From G963676095 sp963676095 (GTDB lineage: Bacteria; Bacteroidota; Bacteroidia; Bacteroidales; Prolixibacteraceae): DNA of 64,000 nucleotides. Shown here piece after piece: positions 46,185 through 54,039 of this stretch. The stretch covers positions 4,588,001-4,652,000 of the forward strand of contig OY781040.1 in the NCBI GenBank assembly GCA_963676095.1, read 5' to 3'. The position numbers and the translations under genes were made by a program. A model generated the notes under the pieces. The model saw only the letters and a list, made by a program, of their open reading frames with translations. It ran no database searches and was not told the DNA's origin. Each line of letters opens with the position of its first letter. Position 1 is the stretch's first letter.

Positions 46185-47405
46185 ATGATAACCATTTTTA
46201 AGTGCTTGATTATTATATTATTTCTATTTTTGAATTCATGTAATGATCAATATGATTTCAAAAAGGAAAAGGCCTTTCTTCAAACGCTTAGACGTGACAG
46301 TCTAACTCTGAAATTCGCTCAAGTAAAAAGAATAAAAATCGATTCTGAATCTTTTGATGTTTATAGTATCTATCAATCAATAATAGACAAGGATAATAAT
46401 AGTAAATTAATTGCTTTCAACGATAAAACATACTGTCTTGATATTTTTAACCTTGATGGGCAAGAAATTATATCGCATATTCCATTTAATAAAGACGGTC
46501 CTGATGGTATTCCAGATATTGATGATTTCTTCTATTATAAATGCGACAGTATTTTTTTTCTCAGTATTTCAATGAATACCATTTTTTTAGTTAATGATAA
46601 AGGAACGCTCATTGACAAATTCATTTTTGATAATAAACCATTGCCCGATGGCTTCAAAAATTATTCCTGTTATGCTATTCCTGAATTGCACAACAAATTG
46701 TGTTATACTCCAACTACGAAGTGTTTGCATTTTTATGCATACAGGTGGCTTAGTTTTGATATGGATACTAGAGATTATCCTAATTTTGTGAGTTTTTCGA
46801 TAAAGAAAAGGAAGTTTGTATCACTATATGGAAGGTATTCCAAAGCATATCACTTCTTGAATAATTATAGCTTGTATAATGACCCTTCTTTTCTTGTTGT
46901 CGACACAGTATCGTATGTCTCCTTCCCAATTACACCCGAAATTTATTGTTACAATAATCAGACTGGAATGTTATTGGGAATTTATGATGGTGGAGGAAAT
47001 ATTTGGAACAATACTTATATTAAACCCTTCAAATCGAATAGTATAGATTTTCAAAAAGAAAGTAATTTCTTAATTGAAATGCCTGCTTTTATAAAACTAA
47101 TATACGATCCTTATAATAAATTATTCTATAGATTTGTAAAACAGAAACAGGCTTTAAGAGACAATAGTGCGCTTCTTAATAGGAGATGGTATGGAGCCTG
47201 GACTATTATTATCTTCGATAAGTATTTTAATCAAGTTGGAGAAAAGACTATTCCTCCTAATACATTTTTTAATCTGTTTTCTTTCCAGGCTGATGGGAAA
47301 TTATTTTTTAAAAGTTTGGGTGTTGATTCTATCGAAGAGTTAAATAAGCATAATATTTTAATTGAACTTGTGCCAACCGAGTATGAAAAAAGTAATATTA
47401 ATTAG
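46185..47405 (+). CDS. DUF4221-like secreted beta-propeller lipoprotein
   Basis: 406 residues starting MITIFKCLIIILFLFLNSC, a lipoprotein signal with the lipidated Cys near residue 19. A GTG start at 46149 lies inside the terminator stem and is rejected. The sequence (HIPFNKDGPDGIPDIDDFFY, IFLVNDKGTLIDKF, FFNLFSFQADGKLFF) resembles DUF4221-type Bacteroidetes proteins, which are predicted beta-propellers. It is low in GC. It overlaps the next gene by 23 bp, indicating coupled translation. Likely surface or periplasmic partner of peptide 1, function unknown. Confidence 0.75.
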   Translation: MITIFKCLIIILFLFLNSCNDQYDFKKEKAFLQTLRRDSLTLKFAQVKRIKIDSESFDVYSIYQSIIDKDNNSKLIAFNDKTYCLDIFNLDGQEIISHIPFNKDGPDGIPDIDDFFYYKCDSIFFLSISMNTIFLVNDKGTLIDKFIFDNKPLPDGFKNYSCYAIPELHNKLCYTPTTKCLHFYAYRWLSFDMDTRDYPNFVSFSIKKRKFVSLYGRYSKAYHFLNNYSLYNDPSFLVVDTVSYVSFPITPEIYCYNNQTGMLLGIYDGGGNIWNNTYIKPFKSNSIDFQKESNFLIEMPAFIKLIYDPYNKLFYRFVKQKQALRDNSALLNRRWYGAWTIIIFDKYFNQVGEKTIPPNTFFNLFSFQADGKLFFKSLGVDSIEELNKHNILIELVPTEYEKSNIN

Positions 47406-47859
47406 TTGGGTTGTTTTATTTTTAATGATTCTATTTTATCTATTCTTCGAAAGAAATGCTCATTATAAATATGGACAAGATTTCAAACGATATCTTAAAG
47501 ATATTCATGGCATTAGTGAAAATGATTTACCGGATCAAGCATTTATCATAGTCATTCCCTTGGCATCGTGTACACCTTGCATAAATGATCTAATATTCAA
47601 TATACTTAGTTGTGCCACCAATAAAGAACTTATTTTCTTGTTTGTAGGAGAATCTTTTGATGAGGATATAGTAGATAAAGTTAGAATAATAGAAACCATC
47701 CAATCTCATGTGTATTGGGATGTTGAAGACAAATTGATGTATTATGAAACAAACATTGGATCTCCAACATTTCTTCTTATGAAAAATAAAGAATTTTATA
47801 ATAAAACTGAATTGAATAATGACACCTTTAATCAACTTGCGGAGAAATATGATTTTTAA
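47383..47859 (+). CDS. Membrane-anchored thioredoxin-like protein 1 (CxxC)
   Basis: 158 residues; N-terminal membrane anchor (about 4-22, VILISWVVLFLMILFYLFF), then a soluble domain with IIVIPLASCTPC, a CxxC pair at 63 and 66 after a beta strand as in the thioredoxin fold, and GSPTFLLMKNKEFY as the cis-Pro-strand equivalent. The upstream start at 47362 lacks the basic-hydrophobic layout. Found after each propeller gene in this region, it would be a periplasmic thiol-disulfide protein, plausibly acting on the Cys-rich peptides or the propeller. Overlaps both neighbours. Confidence 0.72.
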   Translation: MKKVILISWVVLFLMILFYLFFERNAHYKYGQDFKRYLKDIHGISENDLPDQAFIIVIPLASCTPCINDLIFNILSCATNKELIFLFVGESFDEDIVDKVRIIETIQSHVYWDVEDKLMYYETNIGSPTFLLMKNKEFYNKTELNNDTFNQLAEKYDF

Positions 47860-48979
47860 TAAGATATATATTCTTATTACATTTATGCTCTTGATCTTAG
47901 GACTGGCAGCTCAGTGCCAGCAACTGGGTGCAAATCATATTTACGGTCATGAACGGCTTTTCTTTAATGATCTGGTCATCATTGGAAACCATAAAATTCT
48001 GAGAGTACAGGATCGTATGCATGAATCAAAGAGGAAAATGTTTTTACTCGATCAGAATAATCTGGTAACCGATACCCTGCTATATAGTGCCATTACTGAT
48101 ATCATTCCGCTTTCTGATTCAACCTTTACAATATGGGATGTAAGTTGTCATGTCAACATGGAAATAAAACAAAACAGATTTGTCCTTTCAAAGATGCTGA
48201 TCATATATTCTGATTTTAAGAAGGAGCTGGGACTTGAATTTTTTGTTGATAAGTTTGCAATTGGGCAAAAATACATTGCGAAAACGGGATGCTGTTCTTT
48301 CCGAGGGGCCTCATTAACAACTTCAAAAGTATTCTCGTTCTTAAGAACGGCTTCGGCAGACGAAATAGGGATCTATAAAGTTCACCGCAATGATCTGGTT
48401 AATGCCTTAATGATAAAACCGCCTCACAATTACATTGGTTTGAAGAAATCAATAAAGGATTCATTGAAACTAAATCAGGAAATAAAGACGTTCGAGCTTT
48501 TGGCGTCAGATGATATCTGCCGCCAGCGGACAAAGGAATATTATGGCTGGGACAATTTTGAGAAAGAAGAAGACAACCTTTATCTATATGAGAAGAATAG
48601 CTGTTCTATTTATACTTTCAATCTAAAAGAACAATTAAAATTGATCCGTCAGTTTCAACTTCCTGTTAACGATCCACAAACAGAAAGCTGGAAATATTTT
48701 TTCGACTTTAACAGCAAACAGCATTTTGCAGTCAGGCGGGTAAAAGAGACGGAAATAATGAACGGGGAAAAAGGGAGCGGATATACCTTTCATTATTTTG
48801 TTTACCATGTCGATCTGAAGAAGAAAGAACTATCCCTTCTGCAGGAAGGAATACACGAACCTGTTGCTATCTCAGACGGACTGGTTTATGCCATAATCAG
48901 ATCAGAAAAAGGAAACGATATTTATGCCTTCCCGATAAATAAAGATTACCGGTTTGAAAAGTCGATTTTAATTGAATAG
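47849..48979 (+). CDS. Exported protein of unknown function, propeller-like
   Basis: 376 residues with signal peptide (NKIYILITFMLLILGLAAQC; no proper lipobox at this Cys). Blade-like strands (RVQDRMHESKRKMFLLDQNN; YAIIRSEKGNDIYAFPINKD) suggest another beta-propeller, but no family is recognised. GC is higher than in the peptide and propeller genes around it. The start overlaps the thioredoxin-like gene by 11 bp. Its last 112 codons are repeated almost perfectly at 52983-53321. Confidence 0.65.
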   Translation: MIFNKIYILITFMLLILGLAAQCQQLGANHIYGHERLFFNDLVIIGNHKILRVQDRMHESKRKMFLLDQNNLVTDTLLYSAITDIIPLSDSTFTIWDVSCHVNMEIKQNRFVLSKMLIIYSDFKKELGLEFFVDKFAIGQKYIAKTGCCSFRGASLTTSKVFSFLRTASADEIGIYKVHRNDLVNALMIKPPHNYIGLKKSIKDSLKLNQEIKTFELLASDDICRQRTKEYYGWDNFEKEEDNLYLYEKNSCSIYTFNLKEQLKLIRQFQLPVNDPQTESWKYFFDFNSKQHFAVRRVKETEIMNGEKGSGYTFHYFVYHVDLKKKELSLLQEGIHEPVAISDGLVYAIIRSEKGNDIYAFPINKDYRFEKSILIE

Positions 48980-49052
48980 AGGCGCCTGGCCGTACCAGGG
49001 AACTTTCTTTTGCGGTTTCCCGGCTCCGTGAGGAAATTCTTGCTGCGGCCAA
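48637..49052 (+). repeat. 416-bp direct repeat, copy A
   Basis: Near-identical to 52979-53394 (offset 4,342 bp; I saw one mismatch, at 49032). It covers the last 112 codons of the preceding gene and the start of a downstream remnant. The two copies bracket the whole peptide 2 module. Confidence 0.9.
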
Positions 49053-49143
49053 GAAGCAGGCTCATTTTTACGAACCTAAAGAAGGCGGAACTGTGAGAAA
49101 GTCAACTCAACCAACAAAAAAGAAAGGAGCGATGAAACCATGA
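48976..49143 (+). pseudogene. Gene remnant without a start, copy A
   Basis: Open frame after a stop at 48973, reading GRTRELSFAVSRLREEILAA then diverging to a basic tail ending GAMKP. Copy B (53318-53491) shares the first 25 codons then continues differently. No start codon and no recognised family, so I treat it as a fragment carried by the repeat. The remainder of the 48980-49364 gap holds the second PLDSDR-like block (49180-49198) and a GC-rich run, nothing else. Confidence 0.35.
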
Positions 49144-49364
49144 AGTTATAATCAAACAACCAGGAAATTCCCCTTATATCCCATTAGACAGCGACCGGTG
49201 CGGGGGGGGGCGTGGCGGGTTACCCCGGTAATTTGTTACGATAAAAGTTAACCATAAACAGGGTGCAGTCGGGCATCCCCAGCCGCACCTAAATTTACAG
49301 TCGTAACGAGCTCCATAAACCAAACATCCAAATGCCTCACTACGCTGTAGCAAGAAAGTAAAAA

Positions 49365-49682
49365 ATGAAAACAAAAGTAAGAAAGTGGGTGAAGTACCTG
49401 TCATCAGGGATCTTTTTCATTGCCCTGGTGCTGAATATCAAAATTTCGCTTGACGATCCCTTTATTTTGATGAGTGAAGCTGTTGTGGCGCAAACTACAA
49501 CAACTACTACAACTTCCAGTACTACCACGACGACCACAAGCACTCAAACATCCCTTAAATGGGCGCAAAAATATTGCAAAAATCTTGTTGATCATTACGA
49601 GATATGTGAAAATAATGGTACCGGGAATCCTTGCCAAACTCTTGGACAAAGAACTCGCCAGTGCCCTTATCCAGGGGACTAA
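49365..49682 (+). CDS. Exported Cys-rich peptide 2 with NVEALA-like leader
   Basis: 105 residues. Leader NIKISLDDPFILMSEAVVAQ is 24 of 28 identical to peptide 1 across the segment from the hydrophobic core through AQTT, although the DNA has diverged, showing selection on the leader. The mature part starts with an almost pure Thr/Ser tract of about 20 residues (AQTTTTTTTSSTTTTTTST), then 4 Cys (KYCKN, EICEN, NPCQT, QCPYP), a different spacing from peptide 1. Followed by a strong terminator, then a propeller gene split by an IS. Confidence 0.75.
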   Translation: MKTKVRKWVKYLSSGIFFIALVLNIKISLDDPFILMSEAVVAQTTTTTTTSSTTTTTTSTQTSLKWAQKYCKNLVDHYEICENNGTGNPCQTLGQRTRQCPYPGD

Positions 49683-49726
49683 TAATACTAAACTTTGGAT
49701 ATCTATTGAAATTAACTTTTGAATAC

Positions 49727-49764
49727 AAGAGGCTATGTGCCAATTGGACCATAGCCTCTTTATA
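49727..49764 (+). terminator. Rho-independent terminator after peptide 2
   Basis: AAGAGGCTATG (49727-49737) is perfectly complementary to CATAGCCTCTT (49750-49760) around a 12-nt loop, followed by TATAATT. The arrangement matches the peptide 1 module. Confidence 0.85.
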
Positions 49765-50332
49765 ATTCATTACTAATATGAAACGAGCCATGGGAACCAC
49801 GGTTTACGCCCAAGGTAATGTTTATTGGCGAGTTCCATACCGTTGGCAGGCGTCTCAAAGTGATGACGTGTGATACGCAAATTGTAGTTGAATAAATTGA
49901 AAAAATAAACGTATGAAAAAAGATAGAATAATATTTTGGTGTATCCTTTTTATCAGCATATCATGTGTGCGTAAGGTTCAAACCATTGATTCCGGTTCTA
50001 TTTCAACACTAAATATTGATGTCAATGAAATAGGAACACACCAAGTAAACAAATTAAGTGATATTTTAGAACCAATAGATGTCATTGCGCTGGAAACAAC
50101 TAACGAGTCGTTAATTCGGAATATCAATAAAATAGAATTTTATAAAGATGATATTTATGTCCTTGATTTAGAAGGATCTAAGTCATTGTTGGTCTTCTCG
50201 AAAAATGGAAAATATAAATACAAAATTGGGAGAATAGGGAATGGCCCTGGAGAGTATTCAGAACCTCGTGATTTTGATATTGATGAAGAAGAAGTAAGGA
50301 TTTTGACTCATAACAAATTGTTGATTTATACT

Positions 50333-51385
50333 TCATTTGGGATAAATTTCCGCACGTTTATTTTCAAAAGATTGGAATTTTAGGGTCAATAAATTTTTCA
50401 GATCATCCATGTATTCTTGATTAATTGATTGAAAGAAGCCTGTAATAGCCTTGTGAAAAAGCGTTGATGTTTCATAATATTTTGCGTACAGTATTTTTTT
50501 CTTAGTGAATTTCCATAAGCGTTCAATAATATTCAGGTTAGGGGAATAGGAAGGTAAAAACAGGAGGGTTATACCTAATTCCCTTGCTGCATTTTCAACT
50601 AATTTACAATGCTGATAACGGGCATTGTCCAAAACAATCTTCAGGGGTAAATCCACATAAACGTCCCGAAGTTGTTTAAAAAATGCAATAATGGTTTCTG
50701 CATTAATAAACGTAGTATTGTTCAGGGTTATAACTTGTTTTGTGATAGCATCAACAGCTCCCAGTACATTGATCCGGTTACGCCCTGAAGATGCTTTGAT
50801 AAATAAACGGGCAACACACCACAAGGCGCAAATAAAAGGTTCCAGAATAAAATGGGCCGCATCCATAAACAACAGGTGGCATTTCCCGTTCTGAGCTTCT
50901 TCAATGGCTGGTTCCAAGGTTGTTTTCATCCATTGCTGTTGTTTTTGGGCATCTGCTTTTGCCGGGATATGTCCCGTTTTGATATAACGCAATCCGTGCC
51001 GTTTCATAAAGGCACGAACCTGGGAAGGACTTCGGTCAATACCCGTCATCTTCTCAATACGCCATTTGGCCTCATTGATACTCATCGGGGGCTGTTTGGT
51101 AAAAGATTCCAATATGCTGTCGGCATAGTTTTCCAGTTTACTTTTGTTCGTACCGTAACCAACCTTGCAAAGACTTTCAAAGCCCTCTTGCACATAGCGC
51201 TTAGTCCAATAACCAACCGAATCCCGGTTCAAGTCCGCTAAAACTCCGATCTGCTCATTAGACAGACCTGTGATAATCTTTAAATAAACGGCCTGTATTC
51301 TTTTTTGAACCATTGCATCAGGATAATGATATCTTTCATAATTTAGCCGTTGAATTTCGGCTCCGTCGAGATTTATTGGAAGCAT
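50333..51385 (-). CDS. IS630-family transposase
   Basis: 350 residues. N-terminal helix-turn-helix (SNEQIGVLADLNRDSVGYWT), then the DDE catalytic domain: FMDAAH, VLDNARYQHC and SPNLNIIERLWKF supply Asp, Asp and Glu. The stop codon lies in host DNA outside the element: the last three residues and the TGA come from the TA duplication and the interrupted gene. All catalytic residues are present, so the element may be active. Confidence 0.95.
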   Translation of the reverse strand: MLPINLDGAEIQRLNYERYHYPDAMVQKRIQAVYLKIITGLSNEQIGVLADLNRDSVGYWTKRYVQEGFESLCKVGYGTNKSKLENYADSILESFTKQPPMSINEAKWRIEKMTGIDRSPSQVRAFMKRHGLRYIKTGHIPAKADAQKQQQWMKTTLEPAIEEAQNGKCHLLFMDAAHFILEPFICALWCVARLFIKASSGRNRINVLGAVDAITKQVITLNNTTFINAETIIAFFKQLRDVYVDLPLKIVLDNARYQHCKLVENAARELGITLLFLPSYSPNLNIIERLWKFTKKKILYAKYYETSTLFHKAITGFFQSINQEYMDDLKNLLTLKFQSFENKRAEIYPK

Positions 51386-51492
51386 ATCTTCTTTAGATTT
51401 ATGGTAGAACTAATTTGATATGCTTCTCTTTTTATTTTACGCCTCTCCTGACAAAGTTTTCAACTTTCTCTTGTTAATTATTTGCGGAAATT
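50345..51492 (-). mobile_element. IS630-type insertion sequence, 1,148 bp
   Basis: Bounded by TA dinucleotides (50343-50344 and 51493-51494), the IS630 target duplication. The termini are inverted repeats AATTTCCGCA and TGCGGAAATT. It contains one transposase gene on the minus strand and interrupts a propeller lipoprotein gene. Confidence 0.9.
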
Positions 51493-52307
51493 TATCCCGT
51501 GCGAAGTATATGATTTATCAGGTCAATTCAAAAAAAGTATAAGATTAGGATTTATCGCCAGTAAATTTATAAGTGTCTCGTCTCAATATGACGCTTACTA
51601 TGGCGCCTCAAAAGAAGACCGAGTCATTATTGCTGACAAATCCGGACGTAAACAATATAGCTTTTTTGAATATTCATCCAAAAATAAAATCGCTTCACCA
51701 TTCTTCATCCAGAAAAAAGACTCTTTTAGCCTGTTTAATATTTCTTATTGTGATACTATTTTTAGCGTGTCTCCAAATGGGATCTCTGCTTTTTGCCATA
51801 TTGATTTTGGCAATGCTGCTTTCACGGACGAAGCATATCAAAAACTCTCAGAAAGATATAAAGACAATGTGCATGAGTATGTGATTGAAAGTAACCGTTA
51901 TGCTTTTAAAGGGTTTTACTCAGAAACAAGTTTCTTTCGAATATTACAATTCGCATATAAAAAAGAGACCTTTTGCTGCATCCAATCAAAAGATACGGGG
52001 GAAAAGATCTATTATAATCTTTTAACCAATACAGATGATCTTTGGTATTCGAGGACTTTTGCGTTACCTGGTAAAATATTGAATGACAATAGATTGATTT
52101 TTGTTCAAAATTATCCTTCGGAATTGATTTCAGGTAAAAGGAAGTTGGAAGAAGCAGCCAAAAAGAAAGATTTATCTGATAGCGAAAAAGGACGACTCAA
52201 GGAATTAACGAATATCTGTGAACAAATAACAGAGATGTCTAATCCTGTCATTCTGATTGCCAGAATTGATTCAACTAAGTTCAATAATTATACCTTTTAG
52301 ACTAGAA

Positions 52308-52916
52308 ATGAAAAGAGGTGATACCCTAAAAATAGCAATAGTTCTTTTTTCTTTTATTTCTGTTGTGGCTTTTTTCTATGTAATGTCTAAACATTCTAAA
52401 AAAGTAGAAGGAGACAACGAGGACTATAAATTATTGGAGAACTGGATCATTCAACGAGATAAAAACGAACTTTTGATATCGCTTGGATCTATCAACGAAA
52501 ACGTTTACTTATTCAATGAAATTGAAGATAGCCTGAATGCCACATCTGTTTTTCGTAATAATAAAATTTCGGTACTTCTGATTATTCCTGAACATTCTTG
52601 CGGATATTGTTTAGATTCAGAAATAAGAAACGTTAAGGCGATAAAGAAGAAATTCCCGGAAGGGGTTTTCAAAATTATAACAAAGCATATTTATAAGAAA
52701 GAAATCCGGGATTTCAAAGTTTTTAATAATATCGAAACCTTCGACGTTTTGAGCATGGGAAAAAATGATTTAGTCGTTTCTCCGCCCAACATGCAATCCC
52801 CTTATTTTGTTATTATCGACAATGATCTGAATATCTTCAATGTTCATATTCCAAATCCTAGCATGCCAAGATTGACTGAACAGTTTTTAGGAACAGTAAT
52901 GGATACCTCCTTTTAA
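52308..52916 (+). CDS. Membrane-anchored thioredoxin-like protein 2 (CxxC)
   Basis: 202 residues from ATG 52308, which precedes the membrane anchor (about 8-25, KIAIVLFSFISVVAFFYVM). CxxC at 98 and 101 (LLIIPEHSCGYC) follows a beta strand, and SPPNMQSPYFVIIDNDLNIF looks like the cis-Pro strand region. Same family and position as the genes at 47383 and 56270. It follows the interrupted propeller gene by 8 bp. Confidence 0.72.
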   Translation: MKRGDTLKIAIVLFSFISVVAFFYVMSKHSKKVEGDNEDYKLLENWIIQRDKNELLISLGSINENVYLFNEIEDSLNATSVFRNNKISVLLIIPEHSCGYCLDSEIRNVKAIKKKFPEGVFKIITKHIYKKEIRDFKVFNNIETFDVLSMGKNDLVVSPPNMQSPYFVIIDNDLNIFNVHIPNPSMPRLTEQFLGTVMDTSF

Positions 52917-52978
52917 CGTATTATATTTTATATAATAGTAAACCAAACTTTCGGCTTTTGTAGATTTTAAAGGGAATA

Positions 52979-53394
52979 AAAATTGATCCGTCAGTTTCAA
53001 CTTCCTGTTAACGATCCACAAACAGAAAGCTGGAAATATTTTTTCGACTTTAACAGCAAACAGCATTTTGCAGTCAGGCGGGTAAAAGAGACGGAAATAA
53101 TGAACGGGGAAAAAGGGAGCGGATATACCTTTCATTATTTTGTTTACCATGTCGATCTGAAGAAGAAAGAACTATCCCTTCTGCAGGAAGGAATACACGA
53201 ACCTGTTGCTATCTCAGACGGACTGGTTTATGCCATAATCAGATCAGAAAAAGGAAACGATATTTATGCCTTCCCGATAAATAAAGATTACCGGTTTGAA
53301 AAGTCGATTTTAATTGAATAGAGGCGCCTGGCCGTACCAGGGAACTTTCTTTTGCGGTTTCCCGGCTCCGTGAAGAAATTCTTGCTGCGGCCAA
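52979..53394 (+). repeat. 416-bp direct repeat, copy B
   Basis: Second copy of 48637-49052. The left boundary is at the AAAATTGATCC junction, right after an AT-rich stretch. The 112 codons it contains translate identically to the end of the gene at 47849, so the duplication is recent or maintained by gene conversion. Confidence 0.9.
52983..53321 (+). pseudogene. 3' fragment of the exported protein gene (copy B)
   Basis: 112 codons identical in protein to the C-terminus of the gene at 47849-48979. The 5' two thirds are missing and only a TTG is available as a start. Probably a relic of a complete copy that ended the peptide 2 module, or a by-product of the repeat. Confidence 0.85.
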
Positions 53395-53491
53395 AGCGGC
53401 GCTGAATGCCATACCCTCACGGGAGGAAATAGTAATGGAACGTTTCCGCTTGAGGATGTTTTCAACTAACTACATCCCGAAGCTGGCATAA
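53318..53491 (+). pseudogene. Gene remnant without a start, copy B
   Basis: Shares GRTRELSFAVSRLREEILAA with copy A, then continues REEIVMERFRLRMFSTNYIP to a TAA at 53491. No start codon, no recognised family. The rest of the 53322-54039 interval contains another short open stretch, the 154-bp repeat with its hairpin, and then about 250 bp of AT-rich DNA in which I see no gene. Confidence 0.35.
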
Positions 53492-53630
53492 CAACTGCCA
53501 CGCTCACCGGAAAGACTGCCGCTGCCACCTGCCGGAACGATACCGGTTCCTGTCGGCGCTATGCTGTAACCCGCAGGACTGCCGTCGCTCCTGGCGGGAA
53601 CGATACTGTCGACAGTTGGAACAGCACTGA

Positions 53631-53784
53631 TTTTGCTTCCTTTTCATCGACTGGAAAAGGAAGGGCCTGTCCGGCCTGAGGACAGAAATTTGCCTTATTT
53701 ATTCTAAGGTAGAGTTAATGACAACGTGGAAGCCTGGTATTACAGACGGGGTGACTTCAAGTCACCTCGTCTGTAATCTTTCAA
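53631..53784 (+). repeat. 154-bp direct repeat, copy 1
   Basis: Matches 58743-58896 (offset 5,112 bp) with about three mismatches. Copy 2 contains the 3' end and stop codon of the minus-strand sigma gene, so copy 1 looks like a duplicated fragment of that gene's downstream flank. Confidence 0.9.
53739..53777. terminator. 19-bp hairpin within repeat copy 1
   Basis: Almost perfect inverted repeat ATTACAGACGGGGTGACTT / AAGTCACCTCGTCTGTAAT with a one-base centre and one mismatch relative to copy 2. Terminator-like in structure. Confidence 0.65.
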
Positions 53785-54039
53785 ATCGATATTGCAGATG
53801 AAAATTTTTCTGCATCTCGTTTTTTCGATAGCCATTTTCTTTCAATTCTCGGGTAAAATTTCCGTTTGTACCTAATTTTAGAAAAAGTATATCTCATTTT
53901 AGAACAAAAGTTTAATCCACTATTCTTAATTTTGAAGATACCGAATGATTCATTTTATCATTTTTGAAAAGATAACCTGACAGTTAATTGTAATGATATC
54001 CAATACTTGTTTTATTAAGGTATAAACAAACCTAAAAGA

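Larger units (their letters stand above)
49913..52300 (+). pseudogene. 6-bladed beta-propeller lipoprotein, split by IS630-type element
   Basis: The N-terminal part (49913 to 50344) has a lipoprotein signal (CILFISISCVRK) and the family hallmarks IDVIALETTNESLIRNINKI and IGRIGNGPGEYSEPRDF. The C-terminal part resumes after the element at 51495 with CEVYDLSGQFKKSIRLGF and runs to 52300. Joining the two at the TA target leaves the frames offset by one base, so the gene would not be restored by clean excision. It is therefore inactive, or was already damaged. Homologous intact genes lie at 55111 and 57115. Confidence 0.85.

Noticed and set aside
50852..51241. 129-codon + frame inside the IS630 element
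   Set aside because: Antisense to an intact transposase with all catalytic motifs.
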